A stretch of 64,000 bases of DNA, from assembly GCA_037367405.1 (NCBI GenBank), contig JAZKJV010000679.1:806001-870000 (forward strand), written 5' to 3'. The stretch is from Ottelia alismoides (taxonomy: Eukaryota > Streptophyta > Magnoliopsida > Alismatales > Hydrocharitaceae). Below, piece after piece: positions 10,964-22,433 of the stretch. A program made the translations under genes and the position numbers. The notes under the pieces are model-generated. The model did not search any database. It saw nothing but the letters and a program-made list of their open reading frames with translations, and had not been told where the DNA came from. The number at the start of each line of letters is the position of its first letter. The first letter of the stretch is position 1.

Positions 10964-13240
10964 ATGTCAGAATCCAAGGTTGATATGCCCTCCATAGGCA
11001 CGTTCAAAGGTCCCGCGCCAATAGTGAAGATGGATGGGACGAACTATGAGCTCTGGGCGATGCAGTTCATGAGCCTCATGAAGTCAAATGGAAAGAAGCA
11101 TATTCTTACCGAGGAAGAGCCGACAGAGAAGACAAGGATATATGCCTCGTAGGAGGATGATGATTCTTACGCCAAGGTTTGGCTGTCAGGCACACTGTCG
11201 ATGGAGATTGCCAATGATGTCCTCCATCAGCCCACTGCCAAGGCAATGTGGGATATTCTGGCCGCTACGTATTCCCAAGTGCGGAATGAGACCAAGATGT
11301 TATAGCTCCAGCATGATATATTCACGATGAAGCAGAATGGCATGCCACTTCACTCATTATACGCGTCCCTGAGAGGGATGTTTGAGAAGCTATACAGTAC
11401 CATACCACTCACGGCGACTCCTGAGCAGCAGAAGACATTTCGGAACGCTACCATGGTGGGCGTTCTACTTACATCCCTAGGTCCTGAATATGAGGCAGCC
11501 CGCTCTCAGATTTTGGCAGATGCAGTTATTCCTCCAATGGAGGATGTTTACCGGAGGCTCAGTCGCATATCAGTTTCTTCCAACACATCTACTCCACCCC
11601 ATTCGGCGATGGAAGTATCGCGTGGGAGAGGTGGTCAGTCTCTGGTCGTGGATGTGGACCCCGTGGTAGGGGTAGTCGCTTTCACCAGCCTCGTTCTTCC
11701 ATCGCACAGGACACTCGGAGGATACATGCTACTCTAAGCATGTGTTTCCAGCATCAGCACGTATAGCCGATCATGTTTTGCCCCAGTCAGCATCCACTGC
11801 AGATAGCCGATTTGAGGAGCTTGTGGCACGTCTACGTGATATTATGCCACAATCATCTGTTGATTCTCAAGGCAGGCCTTCATATGTTGCTGCTACAGCT
11901 TCTACCAGCTCTTCTGTTGCTGCCAGTACCTCAGGTAGTGCTACTGCCTTTACATCTTGTCATGATATATCTGATTGGATTATAGATTCTAGCGCCGCCC
12001 ATCATCTCTGCCATGATAGAAAGAGACTCGAGTCCTACAGGGACATCCCACATGGTCGTTCAGTACAGATAGCGGATGGTACTCATTCCCCCCTTGTTGG
12101 ACAGGGGGAAGTCTTCTTATCACCTTCTATGCATCTACAGAATGTTCTACGTGCTCCTGAGTTCTCCATGAATTTGTTGTCTACGAAGGATTTGCACTGT
12201 CATGCTATATTTGACCCTTCATCTCTTATTTTTCAGGACATACTAACGGGCAGGGTGATTGGCTGTGGCTCTGAGCAAAATGGTATGTATCAACAAGTCC
12301 GAAACTCTTATGCTGGCGTCTCTTCTCATTATGTCGGACCTGTTTCTCTGTATATCTGGCATCTTCGTTTTGGTCACCTCCCACTCTAGAAAATGTGACA
12401 TCTACTGCCTAAGACCCTGCCAGTTCATCATTTCGCTGTGAAGCGTGTCAGTTGGGAAAGCATCATCGGTCTAGCTTTCCTAATCGTCAGAGTCGGAGCA
12501 GTAGCTCCCCGTTTGAGTTATTTCACATTGATATTTGGGGTCCCAGTCGTGTTCCCGATCATCAGGGACACATGTTCTATCTAGTTGTAGTGGATGATTC
12601 TCTCGTGCATCTTGGGTCTTCCTTTTAAAGAATAAATATGAAGCAGGAGATGTGATTAAAAATTTAATTAATGAAGTGCAGAATATTTTCGTACAGATAA
12701 TGCTCTGGAATTCTGCACGTAGTCTCTCTCTGTCAAATATGTTCGTACAGATAATGCTCTGGAATTCTGCACGTAGTCTCTCTCAGTTTCTCTCGTCGAA
12801 GGGCATTATTCACCAAACCACTTGTGCTTACACATCTCAACAAAATAGTATGGCAGAAAGAAAGCACCGTCACCTTCTTGACATTACTCGAACTCTCCTT
12901 ATTCAGAGTTGTGCTCCTATCTCTTTCTGGGGGGATGCTGTTCTTACAGCTTGTTACCTGGTCAATCGTATGCCGTCATCTGTCCTTGGTGAGAAAATTC
13001 CTCTTTCTATCATTTTTCCTGATAAAGAATTATTCTCACTTACTCCTCGTGTCTTTGGTGCTGTTGCATTTGTTCATCTCCTGACTCCTAGACTTGACAA
13101 ACTCTCTCCTAGAGCTGTCAAGTGTGTCTTTGTCAGTTACTCTCGGACTCAGAAGGGCTATCGTTGTTATGACCCCATAAACAAGAAATACTTTGTCAGT
13201 GCTGATGTCACGTTCTTTGAGTCCGTTATGTATTTTTCCC
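10964..13240 (+). pseudogene. Copia B gag, protease and integrase remnants
   Basis: Gag starts MSESKVDMPSIGTFKGPAP; stops fall at 11150-11152 and within MLxLQHD near 11302, and a frameshift near 11620 destroys the zinc-knuckle frame. Protease keeps the neighbourhood WIIDSSAAHHLC, but the catalytic triplet DSG reads DSS (about 11990). The pre-integrase zinc region ends at a stop (12387-12389). Integrase is broken by frameshifts and carries a 43-bp tandem duplication (12688-12730, 12742-12784) over the second catalytic Asp region; the Glu region reads NSMAERKHRH. All enzymes are judged inactive. Confidence 0.9.
12688..12784 (+). repeat. 43-bp direct duplication in Copia B integrase
   Basis: The block TTCGTACAGATAATGCTCTG... 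(43 bp) occurs at 12688-12730 and again at 12742-12784, offset 54 bp, without mismatch as read. It duplicates the segment corresponding to RTDNALEFC of integrase. Confidence 0.9.
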
Positions 13241-13548
13241 CTGCAGGTGACAGACTGGTACCATCCACTACTAGCGATGATGTTTATGTCCCTCCGCCTC
13301 CTAGTTTGAGTTCACCTGAGTCCACTCCTGCGCCAGTTGCTACGTCACCTTCACCATCACCACCACCACCTCCACAACCTCCTATTCCACCTTTACCAAA
13401 ATTCTATACGCATCGGTCAGGTCCTGCTCAGGCTACACGTCAGGCATCCATCACGCCTCAGGTATGTTTAGATGGCATTACTACTGACGGGTCAGATATG
13501 GTACATGTGCAGGATTCTTTATTGTAGGAGGAGACTACACCATCCAGT

Positions 13549-14768
13549 ATAGTGGACGATGACCTTGATATTCCTATTGCTATCCAGAAGCAAAAGCGGA
13601 CGTGTGCATCTTATCCCTTTGCTTCCCAGGTGTCTTTTCATCGCCTCACAGGCGACTTTCAGAGATTTGATGCAGCTTTGGCTTCCGTGGACATACCACG
13701 GACCTATCAAGAAGCTATGAAGATTGGTTGCTGGTGAATGGCTATGGAAGACGAGATGTGTACCTTACAGTCTCGTGGCACATGGAGCTTGGTTAATGCT
13801 CCTCCTGATGCATCCATTGTTAGCTGTAAATGGGTATTCACAGTTAAATACCACGCTGATGGCAGTCTAGATCGATACAAGGCACGACTGGTCGCGAGAG
13901 GTTTCACACAAACCTATGGCGTGGACTATATGGATACATTTTCTCCGGTGGCTCGTCACTCTACTCTTCGCATTCTCTTATCAGTTGTTGTAGTGTGTGA
14001 CTGGACTATATCTCAACTTGATGTCAAGAATGCCTTCTTGTATGGAGATCTGCAGGAGGAAGTCTACATGCAGCAGCCACCAGGGTTCACTGCTGAGGGG
14101 GAGAAGCATATGGTGTGTAGACTTCACAAGGCAATTTATAGCCTCAAACAGAGCCCAAGGGCGTGGTTCCAGAAGCTTTCCCATCTGATTGAACGACAGG
14201 GGTTCAAAAGATCGAATGCAGACCACTCGTTGTTTATTCAGAAGTCTTCTGCAGGTACGATTGTCATCATGGTCTATGTTGATGATATTCTGGTTACAGG
14301 AGATGATGATCAGGGAATAGAGAGGGCAAAAGCATTTCTAGGTCGTCAGTTCGTCACGAAGGATCTTGGAACCCTAAGATACTTTCTAGGGTTGGAATTT
14401 GCCAGGAATGCACAGGGTCTTGTGATGACCCAAAGAAAGTACATTACAGATTTTTTGGTTGAAACAGGCATGGTTGGATGCAGACCATCGAGTATTCCCA
14501 TGGATCCAAGCATGAAGATGTATGATGATGACACCGTTGAAGTAGACAAGAGGAGATATAGAGAAATGGTGGGTAAGCTCCTTTATATTACCATAACTCG
14601 ACCCGATATTGCCTTTGCAGTAAGCCGGGTGAGTCAATTTATGGAGCAGCCGAGACAAGTTCATGTGGATGCCATATACATGATACTACGGTATCTAAAG
14701 TCTTCTCCAGGTTCAGGGTTGCTATTTCGAAAGGGCACCGATTTATCTATTTCAGCATGTGCAGATGC
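13549..14768 (+). pseudogene. Copia B reverse transcriptase and RNase H start
   Basis: The main open part is 13738-14787: WVFTVKYHADGSLDRYKA, LDVKNAFLYGDLQEEVYMQQ, then the polymerase signature YVDD (near 14277) and MEQPRQVHVDAI. A stop at 13735-13737 separates it from the upstream linker. RNase H begins SISACADA and is cut at about 14768, where LINE sequence takes over. The last residues of the open frame (RHVWT) are LINE-derived. Confidence 0.9.
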
Positions 14769-15180
14769 CAGACATGTGTGGACATAGACATGTGCAGAGA
14801 ATGGCTGTAGCAGAAATGAAAATGCTAAGATGGATGTGTGGACATACACGTAAAGATCGGATTCAGAATGATGCAATCAGAAAGAAAGTTGGTGCAGCTC
14901 CGATCGAGGATAAGATGCGAGAAAACAACTTAAGATGGTTTGGTCATTTGCAAAGAAGGTTAACTGATGCACCGGTTAGGAGATGCGAGTGTTGGGATGT
15001 TGAGCCGGCTAAGAGAGTGCGAGGACGGCCCAAGAAGTGTTGGAAAGAGACTATACGAAGGGATCTTAGTTTTTTGGATATAAGTCCGAGATTGACCCAA
15101 GATAGATCTGAATGGAGGCGAAGAATCCATGTAGCCGACCCTACTTAATTGTGGGAAAAGGCTTTGTTGTTGTTGTTAGT
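14769..15180 (+). mobile_element. LINE 3' fragment inside Copia B
   Basis: The frame reads [47 protein letters not shown] and ends [10 protein letters not shown], the C-terminal tail typical of plant LINE reverse-transcriptase proteins, followed by a TTTGTTGTTGTTGTT tail. It is 5'-truncated. It replaces the middle of the Copia B RNase H. Confidence 0.85.
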
Positions 15181-15241
15181 TTTACTTTTCTTCTGGTCTT
15201 TTATTAGCAACAACTCTGAAGTTCGTTTATAGTGGCTTGAT

Positions 15242-15345
15242 ACTAGGATCCCCATATTTCGGTCATTTCGGTCGAATTTCGATTTTGACTGGATATCGAT
15301 ATTCGACAGAAATTCGACCGAATTTCGCTGAAATTTGAGGCCATG
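15242..15345 (-). mobile_element. Half copy of a short hAT-type element, GGTCGAAATT set
   Basis: In reverse orientation this equals the first half of the 217-bp elements at 22217 and 36916, from the terminal CATGGCCTCAAATTTC (reverse complement, ending at 15345) to the TAGTAC-proximal middle. The other half is missing. RNase H of Copia B resumes immediately at 15346 (DQTADILTK). Confidence 0.8.
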
Positions 15346-15444
15346 GATCAGACTGCTGACATACTCACCAAGCCGTTGCTCAGAGGACCTTTCCAGAGAT
15401 GTTCTTCCAAGCTGAGCATGATTGACATCTATGCTCCACCTTGA
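15346..15444 (+). pseudogene. Copia B RNase H C-terminal tail
   Basis: Encodes the conserved end QTADILTKPLLRGPF, SKLSMIDIYAPP and a stop, followed by the purine tract and the 3' LTR. Confidence 0.85.
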
Positions 15445-15450
15445 GGGGAA

Positions 15451-15598
15451 TGTAGAGACCGATATTATTATATGTTATGTACCTTTTCGTAATTTCTTAT
15501 TTTTCTCTAGACAACTATGTATATTACCCATGAGGTCTCTCCCTATATAAGAGAGCCTAGGGTTCCCTTGAATAATAAATCGATCACTTTTCCCAACA
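15451..15598 (+). repeat. Copia B 3' LTR
   Basis: 148 bp; pairs with 10330-10476. Ends in TTTTCCCAACA directly followed by resumed Copia A gag. Confidence 0.9.
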
Positions 15599-15840
15599 TT
15601 CCCTGTATACATCCTTGCGTGGGATGTTTGAGAAGCTTCATAGCTTCATGCCACTCACAGCCACTCCGGAACAACATAAGACATAGAAATGCAACTATGG
15701 TCGGTGTATTCCAAGCAGCCATAGATTCTGAATATAATGTTGCTCGCTCCCAGATCCTTGCAGATGCTACTATTCCTCCCATGGAGGAAGCTTTCCGCGG
15801 ACTTAGTAGAATCGTTGTTCCATCTACTGTCACGAGTTAG
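15599..15840 (+). pseudogene. Copia A gag, middle part
   Basis: Continues the gag cut at 10329: SLRGMFEKLHSFMPLTAT, a stop after QHKT, then NATMVGVF and ILADATIPPMEEAF. The TAG at 15838-15840 lies in the target duplication of the short element that follows. Confidence 0.85.
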
Positions 15841-16057
15841 CATGGAAGGACATATCAGCGATATATCGACGATATATCGATATCGACATGGGACTGATAT
15901 GGGCACCGATATGGCGATATATCCCGATTTCCAGGCATTTTCTTCACAAAGGCTCGTCGATATGGGCGATATTTCGGCAATATATCGTCGATATATCGTT
16001 GAAATATCATATCGATAAGATATCGAAACGATATCGATATCGATACGGCCTTTCATG
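15841..16057. mobile_element. Short hAT-type element, ATATCGATAT set, copy 1
   Basis: 217 bp with ends CATGGAAGGACATATC and CATGAAAGGCCGTATC (right, reverse complement) and a perfect 8-bp duplication CGAGTTAG (15833-15840, 16058-16065). The interior is almost wholly ATATCGATAT and CGATATATCG words. Inserted in Copia A gag. Confidence 0.9.
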
Positions 16058-16065
16058 CGAGTTAG

Positions 16066-19000
16066 ACGCCTTCAGCTATGGCAACCTCCCGGGGTAGAGG
16101 AGGTTCTTTCTCTCGTGGACGTGGACTTCATGGTAGAGGAGGACGCATCCGTCAGTCCTGCACATTTTGCCATCGCCTAGGACATACTGAGGAGACATGC
16201 TACTCTAAGCATGGTTTCCCAGCATCAACCCGTGTTGCAGAGCGGGTCGAGTCACCCGCCACATCTACTTCAGATGCGAGATTTGATGATCTAGTGGCCA
16301 GACTGCGTGACATCATGCCTTCTTCTCCATCATCTACTGGAGGCCAGTCCAATGATCTAGTTACAACTTCAGCCTCCGTTAGTACTTCTGCTATGGTAAG
16401 CACCTCAAGTAGTATTTTTGCCTTTACAGCATGCTATGGATCTCAGATTCCATAGTGGATTATGGACTCCGGGGCAACACACCATTTATGTGGAGATAAA
16501 GGACAACTTACAACCTACAGACAGGTTCCTCCAGGAAGAACTGTAGTGATAGCCGATGGGACCCATTTCCCGATCATAGGTCAAGGGGAGATTATCCTAA
16601 ATCCCTCAATGCGTCTGCAGAATGTGTTACATGACCCTGATTTTCGATGAATTTGTTATCTATCAATCAGATTACGAAGGATCTGCATTGTCGAGCTATA
16701 TTTGACCCATCATCGCTTGTTTTTCAGTTAATTTTTACGGGCAAGGTGATTGGTTGTGGCTGTAAGCAGGGTGATCTCTATCGACTAGTCCAAACTCCAT
16801 ATGCTGGCGCGTCCTCTATCTCGTCAGGACCAGCCTCTCCTTTCACTTGGCATCTCCGTTTTGGTCATCTCCCTCTCTAGAAGATGAGACATATTTTGCT
16901 GCAGATTTCTCCAGGATCTACATTCCAATGCGAGATGTGTTAGTTGGGGAAGCATCATCATTCGTCTTTCCCTAGTCGTCAGAGTCGGAGCAGTTGCTCC
17001 CCGTTTGAGTTGTTTCATGTTGACATATGAGGCCGTAGTCGTGTTCCTGATTATCAGGGGCACGTGTTTTATCTTGTTGCAGTTGATGATTTTTCTCGTT
17101 TGTCATGGGTCTTCTTATTGAAAAATAAATCTGAAGCAGGGGATGTGATCAGAAATTTTATCAATGAAGTCCAGAATGTTCTCTTTATCTGTTAAATTTG
17201 CGAGAACTGATATCGCCTTGGAATTCTGCACTCGTCATCTATCCCATTTCTTATCATCTTGTGGCATCATTATTCATCAAACAACATGTCCTTACACATC
17301 TCAGCAGAATGTGGTGGTAGAGAGAAAGCATCGTCATTTACTTGATATAACTCACACACTTCTTATTTAGAGTCATGCCCCCACATTCGTTTTGGGGTGA
17401 TGCTATTATGACGGCATGCTATCTGGTTAATCGCATGCCCTTGTCCGTCTTGAGAGAGAAGTCTCCTTTCTCCATTGTTTTTCCTGATAAGGAGCTATTC
17501 TCTCTCACTCCTCGTGTGTTTGGTTCGGTTGCCTTTGTTCACCAAACAACTCCAAGTCTTGATAAGCTCTTTCCTAGGGCTATCAAATGTGTCTTCGTCG
17601 GGTACTCCAGAACACAGAAGGGATATCGTTGTTATGATCCGTTGTGCGGGAAATATTATATCAGTGTTGATGTTACATTTTTTTAGTCTGTGATGTTTTT
17701 CTCTCCTACAGGCGACAGGCTGGACTCGTCCAATTCTGATGATGAGGTTTACGTGCCTCCTCCTCCCACAGTTCCATCTCCGTCTATACCTATGTCCGAT
17801 GCCTTACCTATACCACCAACTCCTCCGCCTCTACCACTATCGTCTTCTACAGAGTCACGCAATGTTCCACCTTTGCCAAAATTCTATACTCGTCGACCTA
17901 TTTCTGCTTATGGTCATGGTTCATCATCTGAAGCGCCGCAAGTTTGTTTTGATAACATATCTTCTAATGATGGGTTTGGAGATGTATCTATGCAGGATAG
18001 CAGCCAACATCTAGAGGAGGTTCCTATTGACTTGGATCTTCCTATTGCACTTTGCAAGTAGAAGCGTTCTTGTGTCACTTACCCATTTGCTTCTCAGGTT
18101 TCCTTTCATCGTCTAACAGGGGACTTTCAGAGATTTGTTGTAGCCTTGTCGACCGTGGAATTCCACGGAATTATCAAGAGCAAGCATTGAGGGACAGACG
18201 TTGGCTCTTAGCCATGGAGGAAGACATGGTTGCATTGCAATCCCCTGGTACTTGGAGCTTGGTATCTGCAACTCCTGGGGCATCCATGGTCAGTTGCAAA
18301 TGGGTGTTTACGGTCAAGCATCACGCAGATGGCAGTCTTGATCGCTACAAGGCGAGGTTAGTGACTCGTGGATTCACTCAGACCTATGGTGTGGATTACT
18401 TGGACACTTTCTCTCCGGTAGCTCGTCATTCTACGCTACGTATCCTACTCTCTGTGGCGGTGGTTCGTGATTGGCCTTTATTTCAGATGGATGTGAAAAA
18501 TGCAGTTCTATATGGAGATTTACAGGAGGAAGTCTACATGCAGCAACCTCCTGGTTTTGCTGCTGAGGGGGAATGTATGCAGGTCTGTAGACTCCATAAG
18601 GCTATATATGGTCTTAAGCAAAGTCCAAGAGCGTGGTTTAAGAAGATCTCGGATTTAATTAAGAACCAAGGGTTCAAGAGGTCTAATGCAGATCATTCAC
18701 TCTTTATGCAGAAGACACCTAGAGGTACAGTTATCATAATGATCCATGTTGATGATATTCTGGTTACAAGAGATGATATGCACGGGATAAAGATGATAAA
18801 AGAATATCTAGGCCGTCAGTTCGTGACTAAGGATCTGGGGTCCCTAAGGTACTTCTTAGGGTTGGAATTTGCTAGAAATGGGCAGGGTCTTGTAATGACC
18901 CAAAGAAAATATGTTACAGACATGTTTGTTGAGACAGGGATGATTGGGTGTCGACCCTCAACTACTCCTATGGATCCCAGCATGAAATTATACGATGATG

Positions 19001-19689
19001 ATACAAATGAAGTGGATAAGAGGAGATACAGAGAGATTGTAGGAAAGCTCTTGTATGTTACCATTACCAGACCGGATATTGCATTTGCAGTGAGTCAGTT
19101 CATGGAACAACCTCGCCAAGTACATATGGATGCTATATACTTGATATTGAGATATCTAAAATCTTCTCCAGGTGCAGGATTAATCTTCAATAAAAGAACA
19201 AGTCTCAAGGTATCTGCATGTGCTGATGTTGACTATGCAGGATGTCCTAAGGATAGGAAGTCCACAACAGGCTTTGCGGTATTTGTTGGTAGTTCTCTTG
19301 TTTCTTGGAAAAGCAAGAAACAAACAGTTGTGGCTACATCAAGTGTCGAATCTGAGTATAGGTATATGGCTCAAGTAACTACATAAATGATGTGGGTTCG
19401 AGCAGTACTAGCATATTTACATGTAGATGTTCCTCTACCCATGCAGCTACAATGTGATAATCAGGCTGCTTTGTTCATTGCAAACAATCCTGCATTCCAT
19501 GAGTGAACTAAGCATATTGAGGTAGATTGTCATTATACCAGAGATATGATCCAGAAGGGGTTGATCTCTACCTCTCACGTCAGCTCAGGAGAGCAAACAG
19601 CAGATGTATTTACCAAGGCCTTACTTCGGGGACCATTTCAGAAGTGTGTGTCCAAGCTGAGCATGATTGACTTCTATGCTCCATCTTGA
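16066..19689 (+). pseudogene. Copia A gag end and pol
   Basis: Gag zinc knuckle CTFCHRLGHTEETC is intact. Protease WIMDSGATHHLCGD begins just after a stop (16453-16455). Pre-integrase and integrase have stops at 16648, 16878 and within the DIW motif region (17026-17028), plus a frameshift near 17180. Integrase keeps ARTDIALEFC and VERKHRHLLD. RT runs mostly open from 18052: YKARLVTRGFTQTYGVDY, then YVDD altered to HVDD (near 18747), MEQPRQVHMDAI and RNase H ACADVDYAGCPKDRKST; a stop (19384-19386) and another (19504-19506) break RNase H. The frame ends IDFYAPS. Not functional. Confidence 0.9.
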
Positions 19690-19696
19690 GGGAGAG

Positions 19697-19843
19697 TGTA
19701 GAGATATTTATATGCTTCTATATATCATGACATCTATTTTTATTTTTTTTATGTCTCTTTCATGTAATTTACCCATAGGTCTCTCCTCTATATAAGAGAG
19801 CCTAGGGATTATGGAATAAACAAGTTCTCTATTTTTCCCAACA
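19697..19843 (+). repeat. Copia A 3' LTR
   Basis: 147 bp, flanked on the right by the TGCCC duplication. Pairs with 8411-8556. Confidence 0.9.
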
Positions 19844-20651
19844 TGCCCCACTAACTCTACTCCCCTTGCATGATTCCAAGACTTGAAGTTGTTATAAGGG
19901 TACATACAAGCTTATTGCATCTTCTTTTTTGAAAATAAAAAAGGATTGATGTTAGTCACCTGCCATCCGGCCCAGAATAGGAAATGCAATACATGATCCA
20001 GATCGAACTGATAAGCTGATTGAGCCTACGAGCAATCATTTTCCTCTAAAAGGAGGTGTAAATGAACCCTTTTTCGGTCTTATCTGATGGCAACCGACTT
20101 CTACGTGCTTGATAATTTCATGGAAGACCCGATTCTTTGCAAGAAACTGGTCCGCCTTGTTACTGCATCAGATCTCCATACACTTATTATGTTTAGGAGA
20201 ATATTGATTAAAACAAATGATATTTGCAGAAGTTCAGTTGTAGCTTATGCCATCACATGATGTGTATATGAAGAGTTGAGTGTGCAGTGACATTCAGATT
20301 CTTGCTTTGTTGCATTACCAGATTGCTCATATAGGTGCAAAATTCAATAGTGGATTTCATGTCCTTAAGGAAACCAATATAGTCAACATCAATATATGCC
20401 ATTACCTCTAGCTTCATACCTTCAGTATATACTGAACACCTGTTCTTTTCATGGACCAGACCTAAGGGTACAATCAGGGCAACAAGCCAATGAGGTTGCA
20501 TGAGCTTCCATGAATTGACTAATTTAGCTCATAACAAGGGAATATCTAGTCTGGTCACCCATACAACATTTCTCTAATAAAAGATCCGCATCGTGTTGCA
20601 TTGACAAGCCGCACATTTGCATCATGAAGATGAAACATGGGGACTCCAAAC

Positions 20652-20849
20652 TATGGCCTCAAATTTCAGCGAAATTCGGTCGAATTTCTGTCAAATATCG
20701 ATATCCAGTCGAAATCGAAATTCGACTGAAATGGCCGAAATATGGGGGCCCTAGTACAAAAAATGACCGAAATGACCAAAATTTCGGTCGAAATTCGACC
20801 GAAATTCCGTTTCGGTCGGTCACTGCCGAAACCGACATTTAGGGCAATG
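20652..20849. mobile_element. Short hAT-type element, GGTCGAAATT set
   Basis: 198 bp with perfect 8-bp duplication CTCCAAAC (20644-20651, 20850-20857). Left end TATGGCCTCAAATTTC is one base from the family end; the right end is more diverged (CATTGCCCTAAATGTC, reverse complement). Interior rich in GGTCGAAATTCGACC-type palindromes. Confidence 0.9.
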
Positions 20850-20940
20850 CTCCAAACAAATTGGAAAGTAAAAGCAAATAACCGCCATATTTCCTCCCAA
20901 GTCACCACAACCATTTTTCATTGCTTACTACTTCAATGAC

Positions 20941-21350
20941 TAGTGTTGTAGAAGTCGGTATTCGGCATTTAGTCGGAGAGGTCAATGAATACAGAGTAAT
21001 CGGTATTTCGGTGACTATCCAGAATTATTCAATTTTGTATTTTTTTGTTATTTTAAGTATAAAATTATTTATAATACATATATTCTTATATTTGTATACA
21101 AATACGATCAACAATCAACATGAATCCAAGATAAAAGTACCAATCAACAAAATAGATATATAGAATTTGATATTTGTGGTGATATCATGGTAAATGTAAC
21201 CTGTAAGAATTAAAAATAAAAAATTCAAAAATTCAAAAGTCAAACACTGGTCAACCGACTATTCGATCTGGCTGACTAATGGCCGACTAGAGGTCTGCTC
21301 AGTCATGAACCCCCCGTACCTCATAGTCGGACCGACTGTTGCAACACCTG
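20941..21350. mobile_element. Short hAT-type element, AGTCGG set
   Basis: 410 bp with perfect 8-bp duplication TCAATGAC (20933-20940, 21351-21358). Ends are TAGTGTTGTAGAAGTCGG and CAGGTGTTGCAACAGTCGG (right, reverse complement). AGTCGG and CCGACT words cluster near both ends; the middle is AT-rich. It splits the RT of the minus-strand Copia relic after LGILRYFEV. Confidence 0.85.
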
Positions 21351-22216
21351 TCAATGACTTCGAAGTATCTCAAGATCCCTAGATCTTTTGTAACAAATTG
21401 CTTTGCTAGGAGCATATTTGTATATGTAATCCCTTGTTTATATTCGAAGTATACTAACATTACCACACAACCTTTCTCTGTAGTTTGTACAAACAAGGAG
21501 TGACATCCAGACGACATGTGGAAGGCTCTTGGGTTTTGATTTAGTCCATACATCACCTTCTACATATGGCAAACCATTGCATACTTTCCTTTTTCTCGAA
21601 GCCAAAGATTGGGCCACAGTAATACTTCATCCGCAAGGTTGTCAAAAATGAACATCAACATATAAAAACTTCATATGTGGAGTGATAAGCTACGGATAAG
21701 AAGGAATTCAAAGAAAGTAAAGCCCATAAGTCCTGGTACAAATCTTGGCTATGTAACATCAGGACTGTACGTGATTGTAAAAACCCACTTACAACCCACA
21801 ATCTTTTCTATATGAAGAGCATCAACCAGTGTCCATGTCATATGAGAAGTGAGTGTCGTAATTTTGTCCTTCACAATTTAACACCATTTAAGAACATGCT
21901 GCGATGAAATCAGTGAATGCATTCAGATGACAGCTTGAATAAAGGAAGTGGCCTAAGGAGTGAGCTTCTTTGTGGAGACATACTTGGTGATAGGTGCATC
22001 TTGCATTGTCATTTTCCTTTCCGCAAAGCAACGGGAAGATTCATATCCATGAAAGTTTAGAGGCATCATCCATATATGGAGAAACTTGTGGTACAAATGA
22101 AATTATTTAATCAGAATAACGTATGGCAGTAGGATTCACGTTCGTTGTCAGGATGGAAAGGTGCGGTGAAACCGGAGGTATGGTCTTCCGAGCCTACATG
22201 CTGAAATGGTGTAAGC

Positions 22217-22433
22217 CATGGCCTCAAATTTCAACGAAATTCGGTCGAATTTCTGTCGAATATCGATATCCAGTCGAAATCGAAATTCGACCGAAATGAC
22301 CGAAATATGAGGGTCCTAGTACAAAAAATGATCGAAATGACCGAAATTTCGGTCGAAATTCCACTGAAATACCATCGAAATTCTGTTTTGGTCGGTACCG
22401 AAATGGTGACCGAAACCTACATTTAAGGCCTTG
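22217..22433. mobile_element. Short hAT-type element, GGTCGAAATT set
   Basis: 217 bp with ends CATGGCCTCAAATTTC and CAAGGCCTTAAATGTA and a perfect 8-bp duplication GTGTAAGC (22209-22216, 22434-22441). Interior of GGTCGAAATT palindromes. Its open minus frame is not coding. Confidence 0.95.

Larger units (their letters stand above)
10330..15598 (+). mobile_element. Copia LTR retrotransposon B, nested in Copia A gag
   Basis: LTRs at 10330-10476 and 15451-15598 differ by about six substitutions and one indel. Target duplication is TTCCT (10325-10329) and TTCCC (15599-15603), one mismatch. The primer site TGGTATCAGAGCCA follows the 5' LTR and TTGAGGGGAA precedes the 3' LTR. Internal proteins are broken by stops and frameshifts, and most of RNase H is replaced by a LINE piece and half of a short hAT-type element. 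Lower LTR divergence than A agrees with its nested position. Confidence 0.95.
8411..19843 (+). mobile_element. Copia LTR retrotransposon A, degenerate, with nested insertions
   Basis: LTRs at 8411-8556 and 19697-19843 differ by about twelve substitutions and one indel and are flanked by the perfect duplication TGCCC (8406-8410, 19844-19848). A tRNA-Met-type primer site TGGTATCAGAGCGG follows the 5' LTR, and a purine tract TTGAGGGAGAG precedes the 3' LTR. The interval holds a hAT-type element (8613-9536), Copia B (10330-15598) and a short hAT-type element (15841-16057); without them A is about 5.0 kb. Protein order is gag, protease, integrase, RT, RNase H, as in Ty1/Copia. Several stops and frameshifts make it non-autonomous. 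It lies antisense to DDB1. Confidence 0.95.
20240..22200 (-). mobile_element. Old Copia relic on the minus strand
   Basis: Minus-strand fragments in pol order: CKWVFTI (near 21790), VMYGLNQNPRAF and QFVTKDLGILRYF (21556-21363), then after a short-element insertion RNase H words YIDVDYIGFLKDMKSTIEFC (20501-20253) and traces of KHVEVDC near 20100. Many stops; no LTRs recognised. Its sequence is less like A-F than they are to one another, so another Copia lineage is likely. Confidence 0.7.
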
